A stretch of 45,597 bases of DNA from an uncultured Lachnospiraceae bacterium (GCA_947566645.1 CANOKL010000034.1:1-45597), one strand, 5' to 3'. Positions 34,232-42,741 are shown, numbered from the stretch's first letter. A program made the numbers and translations. The notes: generated by a model from the sequence alone, not told the origin.

Positions 34232-34648
34232 TCATAAAAAATGGTAATGCGGCTTTTCCTCACCGTAAATCCAGTAAAGCAGATATCCGCCCAGCAGTAT
34301 CCCCACTGCACACAGCCCTGAAAAGATCACAGCAAACTGAAGGCTGATCTGCCCAAAAATCTGAAAAGGCAGGCCGCTGTAATCCCATACTCCCAGCTGC
34401 AGCCACTTATTCACGATAATCCCGGTGATAAACTCCATGCTTGTCACGAAGATACTGCACCGCAGAATCTGCCTCCACAGAGGATCCTCCCAGCGGACCA
34501 TCCTTCCCTGTACAGTAAAGAATACCAGACAGAGACCTCCCAGTAAAAACATTGTCCAGTGTGAAAATCCCCGGAATATAATTTCAAATCCATAATACAA
34601 AGCTCCCCCCAGAGTCCCCAGAAATAAATATTCACTTAATTTTTTCAT
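34232..34648 (-). CDS. CmpB-like putative ABC transporter permease, small
   Basis: 138 residues with four hydrophobic segments. It resembles the family labelled putative ABC transporter permease (PF06541-like): LGTLGGALYYGFEIIFRGFSHW, then SIFVTSMEFITGIIVNKWLQLGVWDYS. No ATPase is adjacent and real transport function is unproven. The ATG at 34648 has GAGGA about ten bases upstream. It lies between miaB and the Panacea regulator. Confidence 0.72.
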   Translation of the reverse strand: MKKLSEYLFLGTLGGALYYGFEIIFRGFSHWTMFLLGGLCLVFFTVQGRMVRWEDPLWRQILRCSIFVTSMEFITGIIVNKWLQLGVWDYSGLPFQIFGQISLQFAVIFSGLCAVGILLGGYLLYWIYGEEKPHYHFL

Positions 34649-34803
34649 CAAAAAATGTCCTCACCCGTGTTTTATACAGATAAGCCCATGCTGTAACCGT
34701 TCCTGGTCTCTTCACAGCGGTTTCTTATCCCACATCATAGTTTGGACATTTTTTCATATTTTGATACAAGCGTCCCAGGGTCATGTTTTTTTCATGACTG
34801 ACA

Positions 34804-36252
34804 CTACTCACTTTTTTTCCCGATATAATAAAATCCCTTACATTCTTCCAGCAGTACTTTTACATAAGAACCTATAAGCTTAGCTTCTCCCGGAAAATGC
34901 ACCAGCAGATTATTACTGAGTCTTCCGGTAACCATCGTCTTGTCATGCCCACTGAGTTCCTCCACCAGAACCTCCTGGACCGTCCCCTCATGCACAGAGC
35001 ATGCATGCGCGGCAATCTCCTGTACCTCCTTAAGGAGACGGTCAAAGCGGTTCCGGATCACACTCTCCGGCACCTGGTTCTCCATTACAGCCGCCGGGGT
35101 TCCCGTCCTTTTCGAATAGATAAAAGTAAAGGCACTGTCATACCTTACCTTCCTCACAACATCCAGTGTCTCCTGAAAATCCTCCTCAGTCTCCCCTGGG
35201 AATCCGACAATAATATCTGTTGTAAGAGAAATATCCGGCACTGCCTCCCGAATCCTCCTGACCAGTGCAAGATACTGCTCCTTTGTATACCGGCGGTTCA
35301 TCTTCTCAAGAATCTTTGTGCTTCCTGACTGCACCGGAAGATGCAGATGCCTGCAGATCTTATCAGACTCTGCCATCACCTGAATCAGCTCATCTGACAG
35401 ATCCTTTGGATGAGAAGTCATAAACCGGATCCTCCGGATTCCCCTGATCTTCTCAATCTCCCTAAGAAGCTGTGCAAATGTCACCGGGACATCCAGCGTC
35501 TTCCCATAGGAGTTCACATTCTGCCCAAGCAGCATCACCTCACTTACACCATCCGCCGCAAGCCTTTCAATCTCCCGTATAATCGCATCCGGTTCCCGGC
35601 TTCTCTCCCGTCCCCTTACATAAGGCACAATACAATAACTGCAGAAGTTATTGCATCCAAACATAATATTAACACCTGATTTAAACGGATATTTTCTCTT
35701 ATTCGGAAGATCCTCCACAATCTGGTCCGTATCCTTCCAGATATCAATCACCTGCCGCCCGGAGTCCATCCTGGCCGCAACAAGCTCCGCAAATTTGTAT
35801 ATATTATGTGTCCCAAAGATCAGATCCACAAACCGGTAGCTCTTCTTAAGCTTCTCCACCACCTCCGGCTCCTGCATCATACACCCGCAGAGCGCAATCA
35901 TCATCCCGGGATTCTTCTTTTTACGCGGCTTCAGCTGTCCAAGCCTGCCATACACCCTTGTATTGGCATTCTCCCTCACTGTACACGTATTATAGATCAC
36001 AAAATCCGCAGTCTCCTCACTGCCCTCATCATATCCAATCTCACGTAGCACCCCCCGCAGCTTCTCAGAATCCCTCGCATTCATCTGACAGCCAAACGTC
36101 GTAACACACGCAGTCGGACGCCTCCCACTTTCCTTCACAAACACCTGAACCCATTCCCGGCACTTCATCATAAAATAATACTGCCTGGCAGGTTCCTCTA
36201 TCGGCGGCTCAACACTTATATCTATTTTATCCCAATCAATCTCACGATACAT
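34804..36252 (-). CDS. miaB: tRNA-2-methylthio-N6-dimethylallyladenosine synthase MiaB
   Basis: Radical-SAM methylthiotransferase acting on i6A37. The N-terminal cluster cysteines are C55 (FGCQMN), C90 (NTCTVRENAN) and C124 (CGCMMQ); the radical-SAM motif is C200xxxC204xxC207 in FGCNNFCSYCIVPYVRGRERS. A TRAM domain closes the protein (from about 410). Length 482 is normal, with a short family-typical N-terminal extension. GGGAAATG marks the start. The accessory block lies downstream, between it and mutS. Confidence 0.96.
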   Translation of the reverse strand: MYREIDWDKIDISVEPPIEEPARQYYFMMKCREWVQVFVKESGRRPTACVTTFGCQMNARDSEKLRGVLREIGYDEGSEETADFVIYNTCTVRENANTRVYGRLGQLKPRKKKNPGMMIALCGCMMQEPEVVEKLKKSYRFVDLIFGTHNIYKFAELVAARMDSGRQVIDIWKDTDQIVEDLPNKRKYPFKSGVNIMFGCNNFCSYCIVPYVRGRERSREPDAIIREIERLAADGVSEVMLLGQNVNSYGKTLDVPVTFAQLLREIEKIRGIRRIRFMTSHPKDLSDELIQVMAESDKICRHLHLPVQSGSTKILEKMNRRYTKEQYLALVRRIREAVPDISLTTDIIVGFPGETEEDFQETLDVVRKVRYDSAFTFIYSKRTGTPAAVMENQVPESVIRNRFDRLLKEVQEIAAHACSVHEGTVQEVLVEELSGHDKTMVTGRLSNNLLVHFPGEAKLIGSYVKVLLEECKGFYYIGKKSE

Positions 36253-36317
36253 TTCCCTTGACTTTTTCCCTTTCTATCATATAATGAAAACAAGAAATGA
36301 GTTTTTAACCGTACAGC

Positions 36318-36482
36318 CTATAGCTCAGGCAGGGTACTCGTTTCTTTTTTATATTCCTCACGCATCTTATATCTTTTCAGAATCAGGTTTACCCACACGT
36401 CCGGACAGTCCATATTGGCCGCGCAGGCGTTGGGCAGGCGGCCGCTCTCAGACAAACTGATGCAGGGATTCATCATATTCAT
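36318..36482 (-). CDS. Hypothetical 54-residue protein, overlaps DUF4250
   Basis: Short frame with ATG at 36482 and stop at 36318. AAGGAG lies seven bases ahead of the ATG, inside the end of the DUF4250 gene, which it overlaps by 35 bases in another phase. The product begins MNMMNPCISLSESG, has three cysteines (7, 20, 26) and a charged helix-like tail NLILKRYKMREEYKKET. No family is recognised. The good ribosome site and coding-like tail support it, but overlap composition could mislead. Confidence 0.45.
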   Translation of the reverse strand: MNMMNPCISLSESGRLPNACAANMDCPDVWVNLILKRYKMREEYKKETSTLPEL

Positions 36483-36630
36483 AGTCAATCTCCTTCAGAA
36501 GCATAACAATCGTCTCCCGGTCCGCCTGCATATCTTCGCACAATGCATCAAGAGTATGATACTCATCCCGGATTTTCGTATTCACTACACTCAGCAGCAT
36601 TACCGGATCCTTTGGCAAATAATCCATCAT
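36448..36630 (-). CDS. DUF4250 family protein
   Basis: 60 residues, matching the DUF4250 pattern: YLPKDPVMLLSVVNTKIRDEY, then LDALCEDMQADRETIVMLLKEIDYEYDES. No function is known. AAAGGAA precedes the ATG at 36630; the longer frame to 36669 has no ribosome site. It lies just downstream of the DUF896 gene. Confidence 0.82.
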   Translation of the reverse strand: MMDYLPKDPVMLLSVVNTKIRDEYHTLDALCEDMQADRETIVMLLKEIDYEYDESLHQFV

Positions 36631-36687
36631 CAATACATTCCTTTCTCTGTTACGGGCAGATTCACCCACAGCTTCAAAACCCTGCGC

Positions 36688-36909
36688 CTAATGTCCTCTT
36701 TTCTTTCCAAACTTCTCACCCAGATCCGTAATACTCCCATCAGCCTCCACAATCGAAATATTATCAAGCTGACTCCTCAGATTCTGCCGGAACGAATCAA
36801 TATACTCCCTCCGCAGAATCTGCTGCTCCTTCAGTTCCTCCTCACTCAGGCCTTCCTTTTTCGACTTATGATACAACTCATTAATCCGGGCAATTTTCTT
36901 CTCATCCAT
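36688..36909 (-). CDS. DUF896 (YnzC-like) protein
   Basis: 73 residues, a two-helix hairpin: KKIARINELYHKSKKEGLSEEELKEQQILRREYIDSFRQNLRSQLDN. This is the UPF0291/YnzC signature, linked to the SOS operon in Bacillus but not clearly understood. GGAGG lies nine bases before the ATG at 36909 and only three before the ATG at 36915, so I use the former. Confidence 0.88.
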   Translation of the reverse strand: MDEKKIARINELYHKSKKEGLSEEELKEQQILRREYIDSFRQNLRSQLDNISIVEADGSITDLGEKFGKKRGH

Positions 36910-36979
36910 ATCCATAAACCTCCAAACTCACAGTAACACCATCTTACACCATCTCCACACAGAAGTCAAAGTATAGTTA

Positions 36980-37046
36980 TTATTCACGGACTGACTGTCC
37001 GCTCATAGTAACGCTCATAGGTTACTGTTCACACAGTAATGAATAA
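36980..37046 (+). other. Compact hairpin cluster before the BofC-like gene
   Basis: TTATTCA (36980) and TGAATAA (37040) frame GGAC/GTCC, GTAAC/GTTAC and TTACTG(TTCACA)CAGTAA pairings. Two pairings compete, so alternative folds are possible. It contains the GTTACTGTTCAC motif repeated elsewhere in this window. Confidence 0.4.
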
Positions 37047-37070
37047 AAAACAGAAAAAACGCTGATACTA
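37041..37070 (+). promoter_or_regulatory. Sigma-G-like promoter
   Basis: GAATA (37041-37045), 18-base spacer and GATACTA (37064-37070) resemble the forespore sigma-G consensus (GHATR, CATNHTA), one mismatch in the -10 box. TATAAT at 37069-37074 could instead be a housekeeping -10, but it lacks a -35. Confidence 0.4.
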
Positions 37071-37093
37071 TAATCAAAAAAGGAGTTGTCCTT

Positions 37094-37498
37094 ATGCAGA
37101 AAAACAAATATGCTATCTACTTCGCCGTTCTTTCCGTCAGCGCAGTTCTCATAATCACCTGTGCCTACCAGCTCAGCTACTACCGCGCAAAAGAACGCGC
37201 CCAGGAGGCCCGCCTGAAAAAAGAGACTGAAATCACCATAGAAACCGAACAAGAGCCCGCCCAGGAACCCGAGCAAACCGTTCCCACTGAAGGCGAAGCC
37301 CTAAAAGAGGACTGCTACTATCTCATGGAAGTAAACGGATACATCGTCGTCTACCAGAGCGACAAAAAGACGCCCTACGAATACACCGACATCCTCTACG
37401 ACGAACTCCCCGAAAAAATCCGAAGCGAAATCCGAAACGGCAAATACATCCAGAACATCCAGGAACTCTACAGCTTCCTCGAAAACTACTCCAGCTAA
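37094..37498 (+). CDS. Membrane-anchored protein, BofC C-terminal-like
   Basis: 134 residues. One membrane helix (6-28) is followed by a charged Glu/Pro linker (38-68) and a 60-residue tail, YYLMEVNGYIVVYQSDKKTPYEYTDI...LPEKIRSEIRNGKYI. This tail resembles the BofC C-terminal domain, which in Bacillus is a forespore-secreted inhibitor of pro-sigma-K processing signalling. AAAAGGAG precedes the ATG. The match is from memory and partial. Confidence 0.6.
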   Translation: MQKNKYAIYFAVLSVSAVLIITCAYQLSYYRAKERAQEARLKKETEITIETEQEPAQEPEQTVPTEGEALKEDCYYLMEVNGYIVVYQSDKKTPYEYTDILYDELPEKIRSEIRNGKYIQNIQELYSFLENYSS

Positions 37499-37587
37499 CA
37501 CACCATCCCAGGCAAATCCCCCTATTCCCTGCGCAGACACCAATCCTCTCCCACAGCCCTACTCCCCTCCTCCCCACACAGCCCTCC

Positions 37588-37900
37588 TGCGAAAGCCAAG
37601 GTGAGGGAACCGGGCGGGCGGCGGTGCACGGGCATGCTTTCTCCGGCCTGCGTTTGGAGGGCGTGTTACAATCCGTTCATGAAAATAGGCGGTTATCCGG
37701 GATCGCATCCTGTACTTCAAGTACAGGATGCGAGGACAGCTGAGACGAGAATTCATCAAGAATTCTTGTCGAATCTGTCCGGTATCCCGGATAACCGCCT
37801 ATTTGAATGTTACGGATTGTTCACGCCCGGAAAGCAGAGCGGAGAAAGCATGCCCGTGCACCGCCGCCCGCCCGGTTCCCTCACCAACACCCCTTTCGCA
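37588..37900. repeat. 313-bp nested T-shaped palindrome
   Basis: Outer arms: TGCGAAAG at 37588-37595 against 37893-37900. Then a perfect 45-base match between 37601-37645 and 37840-37884, very GC-rich with GTGCAC and GCATGC. Imperfect arms follow, then a perfect 20-base match, 37684-37703 against 37784-37803. Two hairpins fill the centre: A (37704-37732, 14-base arms, one-base loop) and B (37734-37780, GGACAG/CTGTCC and GAATTC-rich inner stem). It fills the gap between two convergent genes (37499-37906) and codes for nothing visible. Confidence 0.95.
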
Positions 37901-37906
37901 CACACA

Positions 37907-39565
37907 TCACCTGAAGAGCCCCGCCTTCCTGCACACTCTTACCAGCAAGGCTCCTTTCGGCATCTCATACATCTCCTGCTCGCTCACCCCGCCAAGCATG
38001 ACAAGCGCCATTGCATACACAACGACAGCCACTGGAAGCGCCACCAGTGTAGCCACCTGTGTACTGCTAAACAGTTCAAACAACAGATGGATTCCCAGTG
38101 CAATCACCCCCATGATGACTGAGGCAACTGCCGGAATAATAAACGTCTTCTGCTGCTCCTGCACATAACCGATCTGCATTCTAAGGGAATGGGCATTGAG
38201 AATACTTGTAGACCCGGAAAATACAATCCTGCTTAACACAACTGCATAGATCCCCCAACGGAACACAACCAGCATTGCAAACAGGGAAATCGTGTACAGT
38301 ACAAGAGAGATTGCTGCATTCTTCACCGGAGCCATCATATTATCAAGTCCCTGAAGCACTGCATTGGTAACCGTGGACAGACAATAAAATACAACCGACA
38401 AAGCCCCTAACTGCAGCATCAGACCTCCCACCTTATTATCCTGGGTAAAAAACAAGAGATCAAGGATGGGTTCCGCCAGCACAATAAACCCTGCAGCACA
38501 GGGAATGGCAATCATCATATTAAACTTTGTTACTAACTGGATCTTATTATGTACCTGTTTTCTGCTCCCGGTCTGGGCAGCAGTTACAATTGCCGGGATC
38601 AGGGAAGCACCCAGGGAATACGCGATGGAGATCGGAACATTAATCAGGGTATCGTACTTCCCATTCAGAATGCCGATCAGGGAGGTATATTCTGTCGCCT
38701 TATGCCCCTGCACAGACATAATCTTTGCAAACATGGCATTGTCAATCACTCCGCACAGATTATATACTGTAGAGCTTAAGATTACCGGTGCAATGGTAAT
38801 AAACAGAATCTTGTAGATTTTCCTGAAACTTTCCCTCCTGTGTCCCCGGTCTCTGCGCATCTTCCGTTTTAGAATCCTCTTATATACCGCATAGACAAAC
38901 AGCAGGAACAGCAGTGCAGACAACGCCCCTATGACCGTTCCGAGGGTACCGCCCGCCGCTGAATAGGCTGCGCCATAGGAATCATTTCCCCGTATCTTTG
39001 CCACATCCATACCCACCTGGAACAGCATATATGCCCCGGCGATGCTGACGCCTGCATTCACAATCTGCTCCAGCACCTGGGAAAATGCTGTCGGAATCAT
39101 GGAACCATTTCCCTGGAAAAAACCGCGCATGACTCCCAGGATTGCTACAACCAGAATACAGGGAGCCAGCACCCTGAGCGCATAAGCGCTGAACTTTACC
39201 GACATGATCTGCTCCGCTATAAAACCTGCGCCAAAAAAAATAACGGCGCCAACAAGACCGCTGACTATAATGGCAAATGTCATCGCTCCGCGGAAGACTC
39301 TGTGTGAATTTTTATACTCTCCTCTTGCTACTCTTGCGGACACAAGCTTTGATACAGCCAGGGGGAGGCTGTAGGATGTAAGGGTCAGTGCAATCGAATA
39401 AATCTGGAATGCAATACCATAATACCCCATTCCTTCATCTCCGATGATATTTACAAGCGGAACCCGGTAGACTGCCCCGATCAGCTTCGTGATCACACCG
39501 GCTATTGCAAGAATAGAACCCTGTAAAAGAAAACCTTTATCTTTATTATTTCTGTTACCAGCCAT
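37907..39565 (-). CDS. spoVB: SpoVB-like polysaccharide flippase (MOP superfamily)
   Basis: 552 residues, about 14 membrane helices, oligosaccharidyl-lipid flippase fold. The start GFLLQGSILAIAGVITKLIGAVYRVPLVNIIGDEGMGYYG is typical of SpoVB/YtgP/MurJ-like proteins of sporulating Firmicutes. It probably flips lipid II or related precursors, perhaps for the spore cortex; vegetative YtgP-like function is the alternative. GGAG lies about ten bases ahead of the ATG. Its stop is seven bases from the palindrome. Confidence 0.83.
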   Translation of the reverse strand: MAGNRNNKDKGFLLQGSILAIAGVITKLIGAVYRVPLVNIIGDEGMGYYGIAFQIYSIALTLTSYSLPLAVSKLVSARVARGEYKNSHRVFRGAMTFAIIVSGLVGAVIFFGAGFIAEQIMSVKFSAYALRVLAPCILVVAILGVMRGFFQGNGSMIPTAFSQVLEQIVNAGVSIAGAYMLFQVGMDVAKIRGNDSYGAAYSAAGGTLGTVIGALSALLFLLFVYAVYKRILKRKMRRDRGHRRESFRKIYKILFITIAPVILSSTVYNLCGVIDNAMFAKIMSVQGHKATEYTSLIGILNGKYDTLINVPISIAYSLGASLIPAIVTAAQTGSRKQVHNKIQLVTKFNMMIAIPCAAGFIVLAEPILDLLFFTQDNKVGGLMLQLGALSVVFYCLSTVTNAVLQGLDNMMAPVKNAAISLVLYTISLFAMLVVFRWGIYAVVLSRIVFSGSTSILNAHSLRMQIGYVQEQQKTFIIPAVASVIMGVIALGIHLLFELFSSTQVATLVALPVAVVVYAMALVMLGGVSEQEMYEMPKGALLVRVCRKAGLFR

Positions 39566-39617
39566 ACGTTATTTACTCCATCTCAAAAACAACCGCCTCC
39601 TCAGGCACTGTCGTCTT

Positions 39618-40112
39618 TTATCGTAATATATTCAGCTTTTCTAAGATCTGTCTCTGAAGCGCCTCCATGACAGATCTCTCATCTTCCTCCATATGATCAT
39701 ACCCTGATAAGTGTAACATAGAATGTGCAATTAAGAAAGCAAATTCTCTCCTGGGTGTATGTCCGAACTCCTCAGCCTGGGAAAGCACCTTCTCCTTGGA
39801 AATAACAATATCACCGAGAATCAGCTCTCCCGTCTCCGGATGAAAGCAGTCATCCTGCTCTTCCAGGTGAGAAAAATCTCCCGGTGTCTCATATTCAGTC
39901 ATCGGAAAGGACAGTACGTCTGTAGCCCGGTCTATCTGCCGGAACTCCCGGTTCATCTCCCGGATCTGCACGTCCTCAGTAAGAAGCAGGTTCACCTCCG
40001 CCTCATAGGGACACCCGAGTTCATCCAGCACTGCCTCCGCAACCTCTTCTGCCAGTTCCTGGCATGCAAATGGAAGTCTGATACTCCCTTCCTCCTCATA
40101 GTAAAGCGTCAT
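39618..40112 (-). CDS. ybeY: Endoribonuclease YbeY
   Basis: Zinc RNase for 16S rRNA 3'-end maturation and rRNA quality control. The metal motif HSMLHLSGYDH gives H130, H134 and H140, and TDVLSFPM (64-71) is typical. Length 164 is normal. It starts with a four-base overlap (ATGA) with phoH, the usual order in Firmicutes. Confidence 0.95.
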   Translation of the reverse strand: MTLYYEEEGSIRLPFACQELAEEVAEAVLDELGCPYEAEVNLLLTEDVQIREMNREFRQIDRATDVLSFPMTEYETPGDFSHLEEQDDCFHPETGELILGDIVISKEKVLSQAEEFGHTPRREFAFLIAHSMLHLSGYDHMEEDERSVMEALQRQILEKLNILR

Positions 40113-41119
40113 GACCTTCTGCTCCTTTTATTCCTGCCGCCTTTTTCCTTCCCACGGCTCTTTGACTTTGTTTCATATTCCTCATATGCCTTTACAATCT
40201 TCTGTACAAGCGGATGCCGGACCACATCCCTGCTTGTCAGACTGCAGATGGCAATGTCCTCAATATTTTTCACCGCATTAACTGCCACGTCCAGACCGGA
40301 CGTCTGCCCCAGGGCAAGATCCTTCTGTGTGGCGTCCCCGGTAATCACAACCTTTGAGCCAAAACCGATCCTGGTAAGGAACATCTTCATCTGCGCAGGC
40401 GTTGTATTCTGCGCCTCATCCAGAATGATAAATGCATGATCCAGCGTGCGCCCCCGCATATAAGCAAGAGGAGCCACCTCAATCAGCCCCTTTTCCGAGT
40501 TCTTCAAAAAGCTCTCCGCCCCCATAATCTGGTACAGGGCATCATAAAGCGGCCGCAGATAAGGATCAATCTTGCTCTGCAGGTCTCCTGGAAGAAAGCC
40601 AAGCTTCTCCCCTGCCTCGATGGCAGGCCTTGTAAGAATGATCCTCCCCACCTCATTATTTTTAAAGGCCGTAATCGCCATAGCCATGGCAAGATAGGTC
40701 TTTCCTGTTCCGGCAGGGCCAAGACCGAACACAATCATCTGCTGCCTGATCGCATCCACATACTTTTTCTGTCCGAAGGTCTTAGGCTTAATTGGCTTTC
40801 CCTGAAGCGTATGGCAGATAATATCCCGGTCAATCTCAAGCACATCCTCGCTGCTGTCCTCCATCACAAGAGAAAGGATATAGTCCACATTCTGCTCCTG
40901 TATCGTATTTCCACGCACCGAAAGCTCCAAAAGCTTTACGAGAACAGTGCGTGCCCGCTCTGTCCTTACAGGATCCCCCACGATCTTTACACTCTCTCCC
41001 CTTGCAATCAGAGAGACCTTAAGGGTCCTTTCAATCTTCTTCGCATATACGTCAAATTGTCCGAAAATATTCGCCTCATGTTCGGCCGGTATCTCAATCA
41101 CTGTCTCCGCTATTCCCAT
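40109..41119 (-). CDS. phoH: PhoH-family ATPase
   Basis: P-loop ATPase/RNA helicase-like protein, 336 residues. Walker A is GPAGTGKT (134-141) and the Walker B-like site is FIILDEAQNTTPAQMKMFLTR. Other motifs are GEKLGFLPGDLQSKIDPYLRPLYD and TGDATQKDL. It sits in the order yqfC-yqfD-phoH-ybeY known from Bacillus. GGAG lies nine bases before the ATG. Confidence 0.95.
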   Translation of the reverse strand: MGIAETVIEIPAEHEANIFGQFDVYAKKIERTLKVSLIARGESVKIVGDPVRTERARTVLVKLLELSVRGNTIQEQNVDYILSLVMEDSSEDVLEIDRDIICHTLQGKPIKPKTFGQKKYVDAIRQQMIVFGLGPAGTGKTYLAMAMAITAFKNNEVGRIILTRPAIEAGEKLGFLPGDLQSKIDPYLRPLYDALYQIMGAESFLKNSEKGLIEVAPLAYMRGRTLDHAFIILDEAQNTTPAQMKMFLTRIGFGSKVVITGDATQKDLALGQTSGLDVAVNAVKNIEDIAICSLTSRDVVRHPLVQKIVKAYEEYETKSKSRGKEKGGRNKRSRRS

Positions 41120-41123
41120 TCAA

Positions 41124-42437
41124 CTATTCTCCTGACTGTTCATTTTCCTCCTCCGGCGCTTTCACCTCCGCCGGCTTTGACGGCTTCCTGGTTCCCACCG
41201 GCATAATTACAGTTAGAGTCCCTTTTGCCGTGGCTTCTTTGGACCCTGTGTATATTTTAACATTATTCCCAATAATTTCTACCCCTTTTTCACTTAAATC
41301 TTCACAATATCGTGAAAATCTTTCTGTCAGAATCGTCTGGAGCTCCTTTTTCTTATATTTTTTCTCATCCAGGGTATAGGGGACCACCCTTTTCTCCCCG
41401 AAAAAGACAGGCAGGTAGAAATTATCAAAAAGCTTTACCTGCTTTTCCGATGAATAATGTTCACAATGCTCATAATCATTCTTAAGCCAGCCAAGGCTTA
41501 GCCTGAACTCCCCAAGCCTCAGGAAATATTCCCGCCTCTCCACATATTCCGGCACTTTCAGCTTGTTTGCAATTCTTTTTTTCTTATCATAAGTAAGGCT
41601 CTGCTTATCTTCATAGGTGATCTTTGTCTTGCCCAGAATATCCGCATCAGATTCCTGGTACTGATAAGAGACGGTCTCACCGGCATCATTGTTCACGGGA
41701 ATCTGCCCTGATACAAGGATATCTCCTTTTTTTATCTTCTCGCCTTCCCTGATCTTTGGAACTCCCCGCCTTGTAATAATGCTTGTTACCGTGCAATTCC
41801 GGTCAGCCACAATATCTGTAGGCTGAACCTTCCTGCCGCTTTCTGTTTCCGCTTTTTTTTCTTCACGCTGGTTCCCGGACTTTTCATCCGCTGGTATCAC
41901 ATCCTGATTTTCCTTTACCTGGATAATCAGCTTCGTCCCCTCAATGGATGCGGACACCCAGATAATATCGTCATATTCCCTGCGGATATCTTTTACAATC
42001 CTTCCGCAATTCACATCTGAAAGCAGCATTCCGTTTTTCACAGCCTTTGTTCCCAGGAATTCCAGAAGTGTCTCGTCTGTTCTTGTCAGATTCCCGCGGA
42101 TGTCAATACTCCAGACAAACTTTGACAGTGTATAGATCAAGAGAAAGAAAAGAACCGCTCCTGCAAAAAAAAGCTTTCGCCTGCGGTATCTATATAAGAA
42201 AAAGGGGAACCCCTCCCGGCGTATGATCACAACCTTTGCCCCTGTCTTGCGTACAATGGGCTTGATCTGCCGGAATCCCCTGATACTGATATTCATCTCG
42301 TATGCATTGGCCGCCGGGCTCATGTTCCACAGACGGATGCCTCTGTGCCGGCATGCATTGAGAAAGCGTTCCGCCGAATAACCGACAACACGTATACGCA
42401 GATACCCCCGGATATACTGAAGAATCTTAAATATCAC
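41124..42437 (-). CDS. yqfD: Sporulation protein YqfD
   Basis: 437 residues. The N-terminal region (1-80) is basic, one membrane helix lies at about 88-110 (KLFFAGAVLFFLLIYTLSKF) and a large outside region follows, with SIDIRGNLTRTDETLLEFLG and CGRIVKDIRREYDDIIWVSA. This is the YqfD family, mother-cell expressed and needed for efficient sporulation. The GTG start follows GAGGAGG at eight bases. It is downstream of yqfC in one transcript. Confidence 0.9.
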   Translation of the reverse strand: MIFKILQYIRGYLRIRVVGYSAERFLNACRHRGIRLWNMSPAANAYEMNISIRGFRQIKPIVRKTGAKVVIIRREGFPFFLYRYRRRKLFFAGAVLFFLLIYTLSKFVWSIDIRGNLTRTDETLLEFLGTKAVKNGMLLSDVNCGRIVKDIRREYDDIIWVSASIEGTKLIIQVKENQDVIPADEKSGNQREEKKAETESGRKVQPTDIVADRNCTVTSIITRRGVPKIREGEKIKKGDILVSGQIPVNNDAGETVSYQYQESDADILGKTKITYEDKQSLTYDKKKRIANKLKVPEYVERREYFLRLGEFRLSLGWLKNDYEHCEHYSSEKQVKLFDNFYLPVFFGEKRVVPYTLDEKKYKKKELQTILTERFSRYCEDLSEKGVEIIGNNVKIYTGSKEATAKGTLTVIMPVGTRKPSKPAEVKAPEEENEQSGE

Positions 42438-42451
42438 TTGTGCCGCCTCCT

Positions 42452-42736
42452 CTACTGCTGATATTCTATGGCTTCAATCCGTCCGGTAAGCTTCATATCG
42501 TCATTCGTATAGTAATCCACACTCAGATTCTTTCCTGTGATACGGATCTGTCCGGCCTTTGTCTGAACACGGATCAGTGCATCCGTATATTCGATAATTC
42601 CGCGGTAATTCTCAATATTAAGCTCCATCCGCCCAAGAACAGTCACAACAGGCTGCCCCATAACAACATCCTTCGGAAGTCCGGATGCCTCTGCTATTTT
42701 ATTTTTCAGGGAATGTTCCTGAACTCTATTTTTCAT
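42452..42736 (-). CDS. yqfC: Sporulation protein YqfC
   Basis: About 94 residues. YabP/YqfC family: EASGLPKDVVMGQPVVTVLGRMELNIENYRGIIEYTDALIRVQT. The probable role is in sporulation with YqfD. Starts at 42736 and 42751 both lack a good ribosome site; I take the former because the promoter would leave only about five bases of leader before the latter. A sigma-E-like promoter and a start-spanning hairpin are upstream. Confidence 0.85.
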   Translation of the reverse strand: MKNRVQEHSLKNKIAEASGLPKDVVMGQPVVTVLGRMELNIENYRGIIEYTDALIRVQTKAGQIRITGKNLSVDYYTNDDMKLTGRIEAIEYQQ

Positions 42737-42741
42737 AACAG

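Noticed and set aside
34780..34798. GTCATG/CATGAC hairpin with T-rich loop after miaB
   Set aside because: Only six pairs, loop is the T-run itself and nothing follows that would terminate; too weak to call a terminator.
36294..36352. GAAATGAGT...ACTCGTTTC stem followed by TTTTTT on the plus strand upstream of miaB
   Set aside because: It looks like a plus-strand terminator but no plus-strand gene ends there, and it overlaps the 54-codon ORF; probably chance.
37301..37577. Minus-strand frames with Gly/Val/Arg-rich products over the BofC-like gene
   Set aside because: Antisense shadows of a gene with a clear ribosome site; composition is typical of out-of-phase reading.
37601..38168. Plus-strand frames crossing the large palindrome and the spoVB end
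   Set aside because: They run through the palindrome and antisense to the flippase; no ribosome site or domain.
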